Shown one piece after another: positions 8,480 to 18,537 of a stretch of 64,000 bases of DNA (the stretch's first letter is position 1; each line of letters starts with the position of its first letter). A program made the translations under genes and the position numbers. Under the pieces are notes generated by a model, which worked only from the letters and a program-made list of their open reading frames with translations, had not been told where the DNA came from and made no database searches. Where the stretch lies: contig NZ_LMGZ01000006.1 in the NCBI RefSeq assembly GCF_001427605.1, positions 1 through 64,000 on the forward strand, given 5' to 3'. The stretch is from Devosia sp. Root635. Lineage in GTDB: Bacteria > Pseudomonadota > Alphaproteobacteria > Rhizobiales > Devosiaceae.

Positions 8480-8620
8480 GTTCTCTTTCATCCGGACTAT
8501 ACCGTCGGCTCCGGAATTACACCGGATCTGCTGACCCTTCGGACCTAGGTCCAAAAGCGCTCGCGGGCTTGGCGTCACCGCCTTTACCGCCGGTGGGGAA
8601 TCGCACCCCGCCCTGAGAAC
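8480..8620 (-). promoter_or_regulatory. FMN riboswitch (RFN element) upstream of ribN
   Basis: Read on the minus strand, the region begins GTTCTCAGGGCGGGGTG and continues with the conserved blocks CCCCACCGGCGGTA, AGCCCGCGAGCGC, GATCCGGTGTAATTCCGG, GCCGACGGTATAGTCCGGAT and GAAAGAGAAC. The terminal GTTCTC and GAGAAC close the P1 helix. These match the RFN consensus almost base for base. FMN binding should lower ribN expression. The ~100 bases between the element and ribN contain the sequestering hairpin. Confidence 0.95.
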
Positions 8621-8782
8621 TATGCCGGACTATCGTCCGACGACGATGAACATAGGGAGGGGGGGCGATGCGGGCAAGTAGATACAAAGATGTAACTGTG
8701 CGTCTTTCGCGAACGATGAGGAAAATCTGTTCAGGAGGCCAAAGGAGGAAGAGAAGACGGTGGCGCCACGTTTCCCCATACG

Positions 8783-8817
8783 CGATGTCATCCCGGCTCA
8801 AGGCCGGGATGACATCG
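8783..8817. repeat. Perfect palindrome, family D, copy 3
   Basis: CGATGTCATCCCGGC and GCCGGGATGACATCG are perfect 15-base inverted arms around a five-base loop. It lies in the gene-free stretch 8621-8973 upstream of the riboswitch. Apart from this palindrome, the next repeat and presumed ribN promoter sequence near 8640-8780, I see nothing else there. Confidence 0.65.
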
Positions 8818-8850
8818 TGGGCAAGGTGGGATCATGCCACTTCCCACCAG

Positions 8851-8937
8851 CCGTCACCCTCGGGCTTGACTCGAGGGCGTTGCACTTGCGGGGCCTCGGC
8901 TAAGGAAACTGCCATCGGGTCGGGCCCAAGGGTGACG
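8851..8937. repeat. Dispersed palindrome, family C, copy 2
   Basis: CCGTCACCCTCGGGCTTGAC at one end and CGGGCCCAAGGGTGACG at the other, with a degenerate centre. It shares arms with the elements at 37-114 and 43777-43845 and lies just beyond the stop codon of the fused oxidoreductase gene. Confidence 0.6.
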
Positions 8938-8973
8938 CTCCGTAGACGGTGAGCGACGAAGGCGCCAGCCAGC

Positions 8974-10977
8974 CTACCCCCGATCCAGCCACGCCACCTG
9001 TTCCGGCGTCAGCTTGATCTCGAACGCCTTCAGGCTGTCATCCAGCTCGCCCAGCGTGCGCGGGCCGATCAACGGGATGCTCGGGAAGTCCTGCGCCAGC
9101 ACGAAGGCCAGCGCGACGTGGATCGGGCTGTGGCCGAGTTTCTGCGCCAATTCGATAGCCCTGTCACGACGCGCGAAGTTCTTGTCATTATACCAGCAGC
9201 GTACCAGTTCCTCATTGTCGGTCTTGTCCCGTCCGGCCCGGTCGGTGAAGAAGCCGCGGCCCTGGCTCGACCAGGAAAAATTGGTGACCTGCTTGTCCTT
9301 GAGCCACTGTTTCCATTCGTCGGTCGACGACGTCACGCAGCCATCCCAGATCGGTACCAGCATTTCGCTGAGCGCGAAATTATTGCTGAGTGCCATCGGC
9401 TTGGTTTTGCCCGTGCGCTCGGCATAGGCCACAGCCTCGTCGAAGCGCTCCCTGGTCCAGTTGGAACCGCCGAACGGTCCGCGAATGCGGCCCTTCTTCA
9501 CCTCGGCATCCATCGCATCGACGAATTCGCCCACCGGCACGTCGAGATTGTCGCGGTGCATGAAATAGACATCGACATAGTCGGTCTGCAGCCGGTCGAG
9601 CGACTGGGTGAGCTGCTTCGCGATGACGTCAGGATAGCAGAGCGGGCTGTGCGCCCCCTTGCCGATCAGCACCGCGCCCTCGCGCGTGCCCCGGTTCTTG
9701 TGCCATTCGCCGAACAGTTTTTCGGTATAGCCGGCGCCATAGACGAAGGCGGTATCGAAGATATTGCCGCCCTTTTCCCAGAAGGCATCGAGCAGGATGG
9801 CGCCCGAGGCGAAGCTGCGGAAATCCTCGAAGCCCAGGGCTACGGCCGAGGCCGCCTTGCCCAGCCCCGGAATGCTCCGCTTGGGGATGACGCCACTATT
9901 GAGGCCGAGCTTGCGGTTATCCAGCGTGTTGACGCGCTTGGTCGATCTCTCGACCGAGAACTCGATGCCGGCATCCTTGCGCCAGGCGTCGAGCACGCGA
10001 GCATTGCCGAGGCTGTCGGCCCAGCTCATGCCAGGCGCCGCCAGTTCCTGCCGCTTGGCGAAGATCGCTTCGGCAGCGGCATCCGCCTCGAACGAGTAGA
10101 CATGGGCAGTTTCGTTGACGCTGACCGTCTCGATCTTGCCCTGCTTGATGATGTCGATCTTGCCCAGGCCCTGGTCGCGGTTGCCATTGGCGAACCAGAA
10201 GTCGGGCACTTCGATACGGCCGTCCGACCCGTGAATGCGCAGCACGTTGTCGAGATTGGCCATCACGGCGCACGACACCTGGGCGACGATGCCATTCTCG
10301 AAGGTGAGGATAGCTGCAGCCCAGTCATCGGTTCCCTCGGCATTGAGCTTGGCTGTTCCCGCCACCTTGACCGGGTCGGCAAACGGCTTGCCCATGGCGG
10401 CGCCGGCAATGAAGCGGGCCATCGACACCGGATAGCCGCCGACATCGAGAATGCCGCCGCCGGCCAGGTCAGAGGCGAACAGGCGGTGCTGCGGCTGGAA
10501 CTTGCCCATCGAGAAGCCGAAGCTCGACTGGATCATGCGCACTTCGCCGATAACACCCGAGCGGATAAGTTCCGCGAGCTTGGCGGCCTGCGGATGCAGC
10601 CGATACATGAAGGCCTCGCCGGCAAAGGTGCCGGCCTTGCGGTGGGCATGGAACACCGCGTCGATCTCGAAGGCCGAGAGCGCGAAGGGCTTTTCCACCA
10701 GCACATGCTTGCCGGCCTCGGCCGCCTTGATGGCCCATTCGGCGTGGCCGGTATGGGGCACCGCGATATAGACAGCGTCGATACCCGGATCAGCCAGCAG
10801 CGCCCCATAGCCCTGGACCACCCGCACGCCGGGGAAGTCCTCGGCCAGGTTCGGCTTGTTGGGATCGCGCGTAGCGATGGCGGCCAGCACGCCATGCTTG
10901 CTGCCGGCAACGCCTCCCCGGAAAGCCTTGGCAATGCTGCCCGGCCCGATAATGCCCCAGCGGATTTTTTCAGACAT
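8974..10977 (-). CDS. Fused Gfo/Idh/MocA oxidoreductase and aldo/keto reductase
   Basis: A 667-residue cytoplasmic protein made of two complete oxidoreductases. Residues 1 to about 335 are a Gfo/Idh/MocA NAD(P)-dependent sugar dehydrogenase: Rossmann start WGIIGPGSIAKAF, the EKPFALSA lysine-proline motif, and a C-terminal domain with GGGILDVGGYPVSMARF. From about 355 an aldo/keto reductase follows with its catalytic tetrad in place: Asp408 (IFDTAF), Tyr413, Lys440 (LIGKGAH) and His474 (FMHRDN). AAGGA before the ATG supports the start. It is the last gene of the sugar ABC operon, so it probably oxidises or epimerises the imported sugar or polyol in two NAD(P)-linked steps. The substrate is unknown. 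Confidence 0.85.
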   Translation of the reverse strand: MSEKIRWGIIGPGSIAKAFRGGVAGSKHGVLAAIATRDPNKPNLAEDFPGVRVVQGYGALLADPGIDAVYIAVPHTGHAEWAIKAAEAGKHVLVEKPFALSAFEIDAVFHAHRKAGTFAGEAFMYRLHPQAAKLAELIRSGVIGEVRMIQSSFGFSMGKFQPQHRLFASDLAGGGILDVGGYPVSMARFIAGAAMGKPFADPVKVAGTAKLNAEGTDDWAAAILTFENGIVAQVSCAVMANLDNVLRIHGSDGRIEVPDFWFANGNRDQGLGKIDIIKQGKIETVSVNETAHVYSFEADAAAEAIFAKRQELAAPGMSWADSLGNARVLDAWRKDAGIEFSVERSTKRVNTLDNRKLGLNSGVIPKRSIPGLGKAASAVALGFEDFRSFASGAILLDAFWEKGGNIFDTAFVYGAGYTEKLFGEWHKNRGTREGAVLIGKGAHSPLCYPDVIAKQLTQSLDRLQTDYVDVYFMHRDNLDVPVGEFVDAMDAEVKKGRIRGPFGGSNWTRERFDEAVAYAERTGKTKPMALSNNFALSEMLVPIWDGCVTSSTDEWKQWLKDKQVTNFSWSSQGRGFFTDRAGRDKTDNEELVRCWYNDKNFARRDRAIELAQKLGHSPIHVALAFVLAQDFPSIPLIGPRTLGELDDSLKAFEIKLTPEQVAWLDRG

Positions 10978-11014
10978 GAAAGTGGTCCTTGTGAACGTGT
11001 CGTTCTATTCCCGT

Positions 11015-11082
11015 GCCATTCCCGCGAAGCGGGAACCTCCGTTGCGCGGCCGGCAGAGGTTCCCACTTTCGCGGGAACGACA
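11015..11082. repeat. Intergenic palindrome (CCCGCGAAGCGGG type)
   Basis: CATTCCCGCGAAGCGGGAACC and GGTTCCCACTTTCGCGGGAACG form an extended inverted repeat between the ABC ATPase and the fused oxidoreductase. It resembles a widespread proteobacterial intergenic repeat and could set a lower transcript level for the downstream gene. Confidence 0.5.
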
Positions 11083-11103
11083 CCGTGGTTGTGGTAAATA
11101 TGG

Positions 11104-12183
<1,080 letters not shown>

Positions 12184-12194
12184 GGTTCTGGTCC

Positions 12195-13073
12195 TTATTT
12201 TACCGCGCCCAGCATGCCTTCGACGAAGCGACGCTGGAGCAGAAAGAAAATGATGAGGGTGGGCAGGGTGGCCAGCACCGTGGCGAATAGCGTCATGCCG
12301 TAATCGGGAACATAGGCCGAGGTCAGGGCCGAAACGATCAGCGTGATGGTCCTGTTGTCCTCGGTCTGCAGCACGATGAGCGGCCACAGGTAGTTGTTCC
12401 AGTTCGCCATGAATACGATGATCGTCGCCGCCGCATAGGTCGGGCGCATCACCGGCATGTAGACATAGAGGAAGATTTGCCACTCCTTGAGGCCGTCGAT
12501 CTTGGCGGCATCGCGCAACTCGCTGGGAAAGGCTTTGGTGGCCTGGCGGAAGTAGAAGATGATGAAGATCGAAGCGACCGTCGGCAGGATCACCGCCACA
12601 TAGGTATTCACCAGCTTGGCCTGCGCGAACATCACGAACAGCGGCACCATCATCGCCGCGAAGGGAATGGAGAGCAGCAGCAGCAGCAGGGCGAAAATGC
12701 GCTCCCGCACCCGCGACCGGAACATTTCGAAGCCATAACCGGCCAGCGACGAGACCGCGAGCGTCAGCACCGTTCCGACAATGGCGATGAAGCCCGAGTT
12801 CCAGAACACGCGCAGCACATCGACCTGGGTGAAGAAGGTGGTGGCATTGTCAAAGAACGCGCCGCCGAAGCTCGCCTTGCCCTTGATGATGTCGGCCGAC
12901 GTGTTGGTCGTGCCGACAAGCATCCAGAAGAACGGAAACACCGAGACGAAGGCCGCAAACGAAAGCAGCAGATAGACGATGCCGCGCCGGATCAGCGCCC
13001 AGGGGTTGCCTGGCAGGATCGACGTGGCGGCCACGGGCCGCGCCGGGGCCGAAGTCATGGGGGTATCGGTCAT
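12195..13073 (-). CDS. Carbohydrate ABC transporter permease (MalG type)
   Basis: Inner-membrane permease of 292 residues with six predicted membrane segments. The cytoplasmic EAA loop reads [20 protein letters not shown] and docks to the ATPase. The protein ends [16 protein letters not shown], typical of MalG-like CUT1 permeases. Its ATG overlaps the TGA of the first permease (ATGA at 13070-13073), indicating translational coupling and a heterodimeric channel. Confidence 0.92.
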   Translation of the reverse strand: MTDTPMTSAPARPVAATSILPGNPWALIRRGIVYLLLSFAAFVSVFPFFWMLVGTTNTSADIIKGKASFGGAFFDNATTFFTQVDVLRVFWNSGFIAIVGTVLTLAVSSLAGYGFEMFRSRVRERIFALLLLLLSIPFAAMMVPLFVMFAQAKLVNTYVAVILPTVASIFIIFYFRQATKAFPSELRDAAKIDGLKEWQIFLYVYMPVMRPTYAAATIIVFMANWNNYLWPLIVLQTEDNRTITLIVSALTSAYVPDYGMTLFATVLATLPTLIIFFLLQRRFVEGMLGAVK

Positions 13074-13963
13074 GACGATCTCCGGTCGCGGGCGATGAGG
13101 AACTGGATGAGGCTGAGGATGCCGACCACGACCACGATGACCCAGGAGACGGTTGCCGAATAGCCGAAGCTGGGCATGAACTTGAAGGTCAGGTTGTAGA
13201 TGTAGAGCGACAGGGTCAGCGTCGAATCCGACGGGCCGCCGGTGCCGGCGGTGAAGTTGTAGACCTCGTCGAACAGTTGCAGCGTGCCGATGGTGGAAAT
13301 CACCGTGGTAAACAGGATCACCGGCTTCAGCATCGGAATGGTGAGATAGCGGAACCGCGCCCAGGCCGGGACGCCATCGATGCGCGCCGCCTCGTAGATC
13401 GAGCGGTCGATATTCTGCAATGCGGCCAGGTAGAAGACCATGTTGTAGCCGGTCCACCGCCAGGTGATGGCGAGGATGACAACCACCTTGGCCCAGAATG
13501 GATCGCTGAACCAGGCGATCGGCCCGCCGATGACATGCAGCGCCATCAGCGCCTGGTTGACCACCCCGTCATTGGCGAACATCGACTTGAACAGGGTCGA
13601 ATAGGCGATCAGCGAGGCGACGCAGGGCAGGAAGATGGCGGTGCGGAACAGGCCCCGGAAGCGCAGCGTGGCATCGTTGAGCGCCACCGCAAAAAGCAGC
13701 GCCAGCGTGATCATGATCGGCACCTGGATGATGAAGAAGGTGAACGTGTTGCCCAGCGCGCGCAGGAACACCGGATCCTTGGTCAGCCGCTCGATATTGG
13801 CGAAGCCGCCAAAACTGAGATTCATGCCCTTGCCGACCTGGAAGCTCATCCAGAGCGACCAGACGATCGGATAGATCATGAACAATCCGAGCAGGATGAG
13901 GGCAGGGGCGATGAACGCCCAGCCTGTAAGATGCTCCCTGCGAGCCAGTCTCGCCTGTGCCAA
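13070..13963 (-). CDS. Carbohydrate ABC transporter permease (MalF type)
   Basis: Partner permease of 297 residues with six membrane segments. It has the EAA motif YEAARIDGVPAWARFRYLTIP and the N-terminal pattern LTGWAFIAPALILLGLFMIYP common to UgpA/MalF CUT1 proteins. The start is a TTG at 13963, chosen because the strong ribosome binding site GGGGAGG lies eight bases upstream and no ATG fits. It follows the binding-protein gene after a 140-base gap that contains a tandem repeat and hairpin. Confidence 0.92.
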   Translation of the reverse strand: MAQARLARREHLTGWAFIAPALILLGLFMIYPIVWSLWMSFQVGKGMNLSFGGFANIERLTKDPVFLRALGNTFTFFIIQVPIMITLALLFAVALNDATLRFRGLFRTAIFLPCVASLIAYSTLFKSMFANDGVVNQALMALHVIGGPIAWFSDPFWAKVVVILAITWRWTGYNMVFYLAALQNIDRSIYEAARIDGVPAWARFRYLTIPMLKPVILFTTVISTIGTLQLFDEVYNFTAGTGGPSDSTLTLSLYIYNLTFKFMPSFGYSATVSWVIVVVVGILSLIQFLIARDRRSS

Positions 13964-14014
13964 ACTATCGTCCTCCCCGATGGTGCAGCGTCATCATGCC
14001 CGATAGTGCCAGGC

Positions 14015-14098
14015 GCCGCGACTGCGGCGCCCGACCGGAAAGCAGAGCCGCGACTGCGGCGCCCGACCGGAAAGCAGAGCGGGCCCCGCTTTCCGCCG
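14015..14098. repeat. 32-bp tandem duplication and hairpin between binding protein and permease
   Basis: A 32-base unit beginning GCCGCGACTGCGGCGCCCG is present twice in tandem (14015-14046 and 14047-14078). The second copy runs into a hairpin, CGGAAAGC (14068-14075) pairing with GCTTTCCG (14088-14095). Each unit also contains the small palindrome GCGCCGC-GACT-GCGGCGC. The position after the binding-protein stop is where ABC operons often carry a partial terminator or RNase barrier. Confidence 0.7.
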
Positions 14099-14103
14099 AC
14101 AGA

Positions 14104-15378
14104 TTATTGCATCTGCTGCTGGGCCTGGTCGTTGATCGCCTGCAGCGCGGCGTCCATGTCGCCACCCTGGATGATCGTGGGGAGTTGGGCCTGGACCGCG
14201 GAGTCCACTTCGGCGGTGAAGGTGCCGTAGTCGACGCTTGGAATCTGGCTCAGCCAGGTGGAGAAGTTCTGCCACACCGGGGCGCCGCCGAAGAAGTCGT
14301 CGGTAGCCTGGTAGGCTTCGCCTTCGCGCGCGGCGAGCAGCGAGCCCACTGCGCCCTGAGCGGTCAGGATTTTCTGGTAGAAGTCGACATCGCTGCCCCA
14401 GACGGTCTTGAGGAAGTCGATGGCCTCTTCCTTGTTGTCCGAGGAAGCCAGCACATACCAGCTCGAGCCGCCCTGGTTGGACGCGTTGACCGAGCCTTCG
14501 ACATCGAGACGCGGGATCGGAGCGACGCCCCACAGGCCCGACTGGTCGGCATTGGCCTTGATGGTGCCGGTGATCCACACGCCGACGGGAACCATGGCGA
14601 CTTCGCCCGAGGTGAAGGCGCCGGTATATTCGGCCCAGCCGGAGACGGGCTTGACCAGGTCGGCCTGGTAGAACTTGGCGTAGGTTTCGAGCGCCTTCCG
14701 CAGCGGGGCGTTGTCGACGATGTTGAGGCTGCCATCCTCATTGAAATACCAGGCGCCGGCCGACTGCATCATCATGCGGATGAGGCCGGTATCGTTGAGG
14801 TCTAGGTCGAGCAGCGGCTTGCCGGTCTTCTCCTTGACCTGGGTGCCGATTTCGACCAGGCGATCCCAGGTGATGTTTTCGAGGTCGGCGGGGGTGAATC
14901 CGGCTTCCTCGAGCATGTCGGAGCGGTAGAACAGGCCCGTGACGCCGGAGTCGAAGGGCAGCGAGTAGGATTTTCCGTCCAGCGTGGCGGCGGCAACCTT
15001 GTACTGCGCGAAGACCGACATATCGATCGAGTCCGACAGCGGCTCGAACGCGCCGGGGAAGGACTGCAGGTATTTCTGGGCCACGTCGTCCTGGATCAGC
15101 ACGATATCGGGCAGGCCGTCGGTGCTGCCGGCGAGGAGCTGGGTCTGCAGTTTGGCGCGGATATCGTCCTGGCTGGCCGAGTCATCGACGATGATGTTGG
15201 CGTCGGGGTTGATGGCGGTGTAGCGGCTGGCCGCTTCCTTCATGGTGGCGCCGTTGAAGTTCGGGTCCCATGCCCAGACGGTGACGTCGCCGGCCGATGC
15301 GGCAGTGATGCTCAGAAAGCTGATTCCGGCCAAAGCCAGACCGAGCATGCGTCCATGCCGCGAAACGATGCGGTTCAT
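14104..15378 (-). CDS. Sugar ABC transporter periplasmic binding protein
   Basis: A 424-residue extracellular solute-binding protein of family 1 (maltose/polyol type). It has a Sec signal peptide ending about TAASAGDV (residues 26-31), then VWAWDPNFNGATMKEAASRY, GLPDIVLIQDD and the hinge-region segment YSLPFDSGVTGLFYRSDML, which are typical of the fold. GGGAGG precedes the ATG. It is the first gene of the five-gene operon with two permeases, an ATPase and the fused oxidoreductase, and is divergent from an AraC regulator. The ligand is a sugar or sugar alcohol; the sequence alone does not say which. Confidence 0.9.
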   Translation of the reverse strand: MNRIVSRHGRMLGLALAGISFLSITAASAGDVTVWAWDPNFNGATMKEAASRYTAINPDANIIVDDSASQDDIRAKLQTQLLAGSTDGLPDIVLIQDDVAQKYLQSFPGAFEPLSDSIDMSVFAQYKVAAATLDGKSYSLPFDSGVTGLFYRSDMLEEAGFTPADLENITWDRLVEIGTQVKEKTGKPLLDLDLNDTGLIRMMMQSAGAWYFNEDGSLNIVDNAPLRKALETYAKFYQADLVKPVSGWAEYTGAFTSGEVAMVPVGVWITGTIKANADQSGLWGVAPIPRLDVEGSVNASNQGGSSWYVLASSDNKEEAIDFLKTVWGSDVDFYQKILTAQGAVGSLLAAREGEAYQATDDFFGGAPVWQNFSTWLSQIPSVDYGTFTAEVDSAVQAQLPTIIQGGDMDAALQAINDQAQQQMQ

Positions 15379-15483
15379 TGTAGTCCTCCCTTTTCATTTG
15401 CTCTTATGCCGAGCGCTTCCTAAGCTATCGACCTGACGCGTGGCGTCCCTCACAAAGGGCATGCAGAGTTGGCGGAAAGTAAG

Positions 15484-16398
15484 ATGGCACAAAGGGCGTA
15501 TTACGAACCCGAGGCCAACGGGGTGGAGCGGCTACCGACGGCCTTGTCCATGTTTCATGCTAGCCCGCTGGTCATGCGGGCGGCGCATTGGCATGCGCAG
15601 GTCGAGGTCAACTATATCGTGCGGGGCTGGGCCCACTACCGGATGAGCGGTCACGAGGCCCGTTTCGATGCCGGCGATATGGCCCTGTTCTGGGGCGGAT
15701 TGCCCCACCAGCTCTATGACGCCTCCGATGATCTGATCTATGCCGGCGGGCACCTGCCACTGGTGCATTTCTTCCGGCTGCGCCTGCCGCAGGACGTGCA
15801 GTCGCGGTTGATGCAGGGAGCGACGTTGGTGTCGCGATCGACGGATGCGGCCGACCCTTACAACTTCGAGCGCTGGAACAGCTATGCGCGGTCAGGCGAT
15901 CCGATGAAGGCCAGCATGGCCGTGGACGAACTGCTGCTGCGCATCGAGCGCGTTCGCTTCGACCCCTATGAATTACTGCCTGGCCCTGCCGACGTGGTCA
16001 ATGCCGTCGATGGGCTGGACCATCATTCCTCGCCCATCGTGGTGCGCATCTGCGATTTCATCGCCGACAATTTCCGCGAGGAGATCGACTCCGCCGATAT
16101 CGCCTCGGCCGCGGATATCCACCCCAAATACGCGATGAACGTGTTCAAGAAATCGACGGGTATGACGCTCAACGATTATGTAAACCTGATGCGGCTCAGC
16201 TACGCCCAGGCCTTGCTGATGCAGGACGACGCGAATGTGTTGCAGGTAGCCATGGATAGCGGCTTTGGTTCACTCAGTGCATTCAATAAATCGTTCCGCA
16301 AGATCGCCGGCATGTCGCCGACCGATTTCCGGCGCGATGTGCGCTGCCGGCCCAGCATGCCGATGGTCCGCGCCCACGCCACCGCGCCGATGAACTGA
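15484..16398 (+). CDS. AraC-family transcriptional regulator
   Basis: A 304-residue regulator. The N-terminal cupin-like sensing domain contains HWHAQVEVNYIVRGWAHYRM and GDMALFWGGLPHQLYD. The C-terminal double helix-turn-helix contains DSADIASAADIHPKYAMNVF, then MRLSYAQALLMQDD and VAMDSGFGSLSAFNKSFRK. It resembles MelR-like activators. It is divergent from the sugar ABC operon, with about 105 bases between the start codons, so it probably controls that operon. I prefer the ATG at 15484; a TTG five codons upstream is possible. The next gene begins three bases after its stop codon. Confidence 0.87.
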   Translation: MAQRAYYEPEANGVERLPTALSMFHASPLVMRAAHWHAQVEVNYIVRGWAHYRMSGHEARFDAGDMALFWGGLPHQLYDASDDLIYAGGHLPLVHFFRLRLPQDVQSRLMQGATLVSRSTDAADPYNFERWNSYARSGDPMKASMAVDELLLRIERVRFDPYELLPGPADVVNAVDGLDHHSSPIVVRICDFIADNFREEIDSADIASAADIHPKYAMNVFKKSTGMTLNDYVNLMRLSYAQALLMQDDANVLQVAMDSGFGSLSAFNKSFRKIAGMSPTDFRRDVRCRPSMPMVRAHATAPMN

Positions 16399-16401
16399 AC
16401 C

Positions 16402-18498
16402 ATGCTGACGCGGCGACTGGCGGCATTGGTGTTGGGCGCCGCCATCGTCATTGCGCTGGTCCTGCTGCGCGCTGCCGACCCCTATGCCGTGCGGGTGGTG
16501 CGCGAGACCACCTTCGATACCTTCCAGCAGATCAGGCCCCGAACCGCCCCCGCCGACCTGCCGGTGCGTATCGTCGATATCGACGAGGCCTCGCTCGCCG
16601 CCATCGGACAATGGCCCTGGCCGCGGCGCGACATGGCGCAGATCGCCACCCGCCTGATCGAGCTCGGCGCGGCCGTGGTGGTGTTCGACGTGCTGTTCTC
16701 CGAGCCCGACCGTTGGTCGCCCGCCGCCATCACGGGGGCGGGGGCCGACTATGACGCCACGTTCGCCAGCGCGCTGTCGTCCGGCCCGACCGTCCTGGTG
16801 ATGAGCCGCGCCATGGGTGGAAGCCAGCCGCCGGCGCCCAAGGCGGGTTTCGCCATCACCGGCAATGACATCCTTGCCAGCCTGCCCTCGCTCAATGGCG
16901 TTGCCGCGCCGCTGCCGGCGCTGGCCGATGCCGCCATGGGCCTGGGCGTCGCGAGCCTCGACCGTGAAGGGGCAGGGGTGGCGCGCCGCCTGCCGCTGCT
17001 GTGGTCCAACGGCACGGCGCCGCTGCCGACCCTGGCAGTGGAGGCCCTGCGCGTAGCCCAGGGCGCCTCGACGCTGGTCGTGCTGGGGGACACGGCCGGC
17101 GCCGGCACCGTGGCCGGATTGCGGGTGGGTCAGTTCGACATACCGACCGGGCCAGACGGCGACATGTGGCTCTATTATCGCGACCTGCCGCCATCGACTT
17201 ACGTGTCGGCCGCGCAAGTGCTGGGCGAAGGCTACAGCAGCCTCGGCCCGCTGCTATCGGGTCATATCGTCCTCGTCGGCGCTTCCGCAGCCGGCCTGCT
17301 CGATATTCGCGCCAGCGCGCTGGGCGAGGCGGTGCCGGGCGTGTCCATCCACCTGCAGGCGCTCGAACAGATGCTGACCGGCACCTTCCTGCACCGGGCC
17401 GACTGGGTCGGCGGGCTGGAATTACTCATCATCGCGGTAAGCGGGTTCGCAGTGGTGCTGGTCCTGCTGCTGACCGGGCCACTGGTGGGGCTAGCGTTTT
17501 CCTTGATGATCGCGGCTCTGGCGACGGCGGGAAGCTGGCTGGCTTTCAGCCAGTTCGGCGTGCTGCTCGATCCCAGCTTCGCCCTGTTTGCCGCCCTCGT
17601 GACTTACGCTGCCATGGCCTTTTTCCGCTTCGCCGTGACCGACGCCGACAAGCGCCGTATCCGCAAGGCCTTCGCCCATTATGTCGAACCCTCGCTGCTG
17701 ACCCAGATCGAGGCCAATGCCGGCCTGCTCAAGCTGGGCGGCGACGTGCGCGAGATGACGGTGATGTTCTCGGATGTGCGCAACTTCACCGCCCTCAGCG
17801 AGCGCACCGCCCCGGCGGACCTGGTGACCATGCTCAATCGGCTGTTTGCCGGGCTCGGAGCGGCCATCGTTGCCCATCACGGCACCATCGACAAATTCAT
17901 GGGTGACGCCATCATGGCTTTCTGGAATGCCCCGGTCGACGTGCCGCGCCACGCCCGCCATGCCTGCGAGGCGGCGCTGGACATGCGGGCGGCCCTGCGC
18001 GCGCTCAATGCCCAGCAGGCCGAACCGGTCGCCATCGGCATCGGCATTTCCACCGGACCGGCTTTGGTGGGCAATATGGGGTTCGAAGCCCGCTTCGACT
18101 ACTCCTGCATCGGCGACACGGTGAATGTGGCCAGCCGCCTCGAAGGCGCCTGCCGGAGCGTGGGTTACGACATTCTCGTCACCGCCGAAACGCGGGCGGC
18201 CGCGCCGGAACTGGCCTTTCTCGCCGCTGGCTCGGTCGTACTCAAGGGCATCAGCCAGCCCGAACCCATCCACCTGCTGGTCGGCGATGAAGTCCTGGCG
18301 GATTCGGAAGCCTTCACCACGCTGGCCGCAGCCCACGAAGCGCTGCTGGCGACTTGGGCCGGCGGCGCGGCTGCCGAACCGGTCTTCGAACGCTGCCGCA
18401 TCCTGGCCACGTCTATCGATCCCCGCCTCATCGACTTCTACGATGCCGGGCTGACGAGAAGCGCCGATTTCCAAAGCTCGCAGCCCGCAACCGCCTGA
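16402..18498 (+). CDS. CHASE2-domain adenylate cyclase
   Basis: A 698-residue membrane receptor cyclase. An N-terminal membrane segment is followed by an extracytoplasmic CHASE2 domain (about residues 30-330; VRIVDIDEASLAAIGQWPWP, VVFDVLFSEPDRW). Three membrane helices come next (about 335-415), then a class III cyclase domain. The metal aspartates are Asp458 (MFSDVRNFT) and Asp502 (KFMGDAIMAF), the transition-state residues Asn575 and Arg579, and the base-selecting pair Lys498 and Asp572 favours ATP over GTP. All catalytic residues are present, so it should make cAMP. It starts 3 bases after the AraC stop codon, suggesting co-transcription and coupled translation. Confidence 0.9.
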   Translation: MLTRRLAALVLGAAIVIALVLLRAADPYAVRVVRETTFDTFQQIRPRTAPADLPVRIVDIDEASLAAIGQWPWPRRDMAQIATRLIELGAAVVVFDVLFSEPDRWSPAAITGAGADYDATFASALSSGPTVLVMSRAMGGSQPPAPKAGFAITGNDILASLPSLNGVAAPLPALADAAMGLGVASLDREGAGVARRLPLLWSNGTAPLPTLAVEALRVAQGASTLVVLGDTAGAGTVAGLRVGQFDIPTGPDGDMWLYYRDLPPSTYVSAAQVLGEGYSSLGPLLSGHIVLVGASAAGLLDIRASALGEAVPGVSIHLQALEQMLTGTFLHRADWVGGLELLIIAVSGFAVVLVLLLTGPLVGLAFSLMIAALATAGSWLAFSQFGVLLDPSFALFAALVTYAAMAFFRFAVTDADKRRIRKAFAHYVEPSLLTQIEANAGLLKLGGDVREMTVMFSDVRNFTALSERTAPADLVTMLNRLFAGLGAAIVAHHGTIDKFMGDAIMAFWNAPVDVPRHARHACEAALDMRAALRALNAQQAEPVAIGIGISTGPALVGNMGFEARFDYSCIGDTVNVASRLEGACRSVGYDILVTAETRAAAPELAFLAAGSVVLKGISQPEPIHLLVGDEVLADSEAFTTLAAAHEALLATWAGGAAAEPVFERCRILATSIDPRLIDFYDAGLTRSADFQSSQPATA

Positions 18499-18537
18499 GA
18501 CCTCTTCACCGCTCCCTCGAGGGAGGGGGTGACGCGC

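Noticed and set aside
8974..10977. Inositol 2-dehydrogenase IolG
   Set aside because: The N-terminal domain is of the same superfamily, but the aldo/keto reductase fusion and the sugar ABC operon context do not fit a standard IolG, and no IolR-type operator precedes it.
9118..11097. A 659-codon plus-strand frame opposite the fused oxidoreductase
   Set aside because: The true gene on the minus strand has full catalytic motifs; this frame has none.
14015..14078. Possible CRISPR array from adjacent repeats
   Set aside because: Only two copies, directly adjacent with no spacers and no cas genes nearby.
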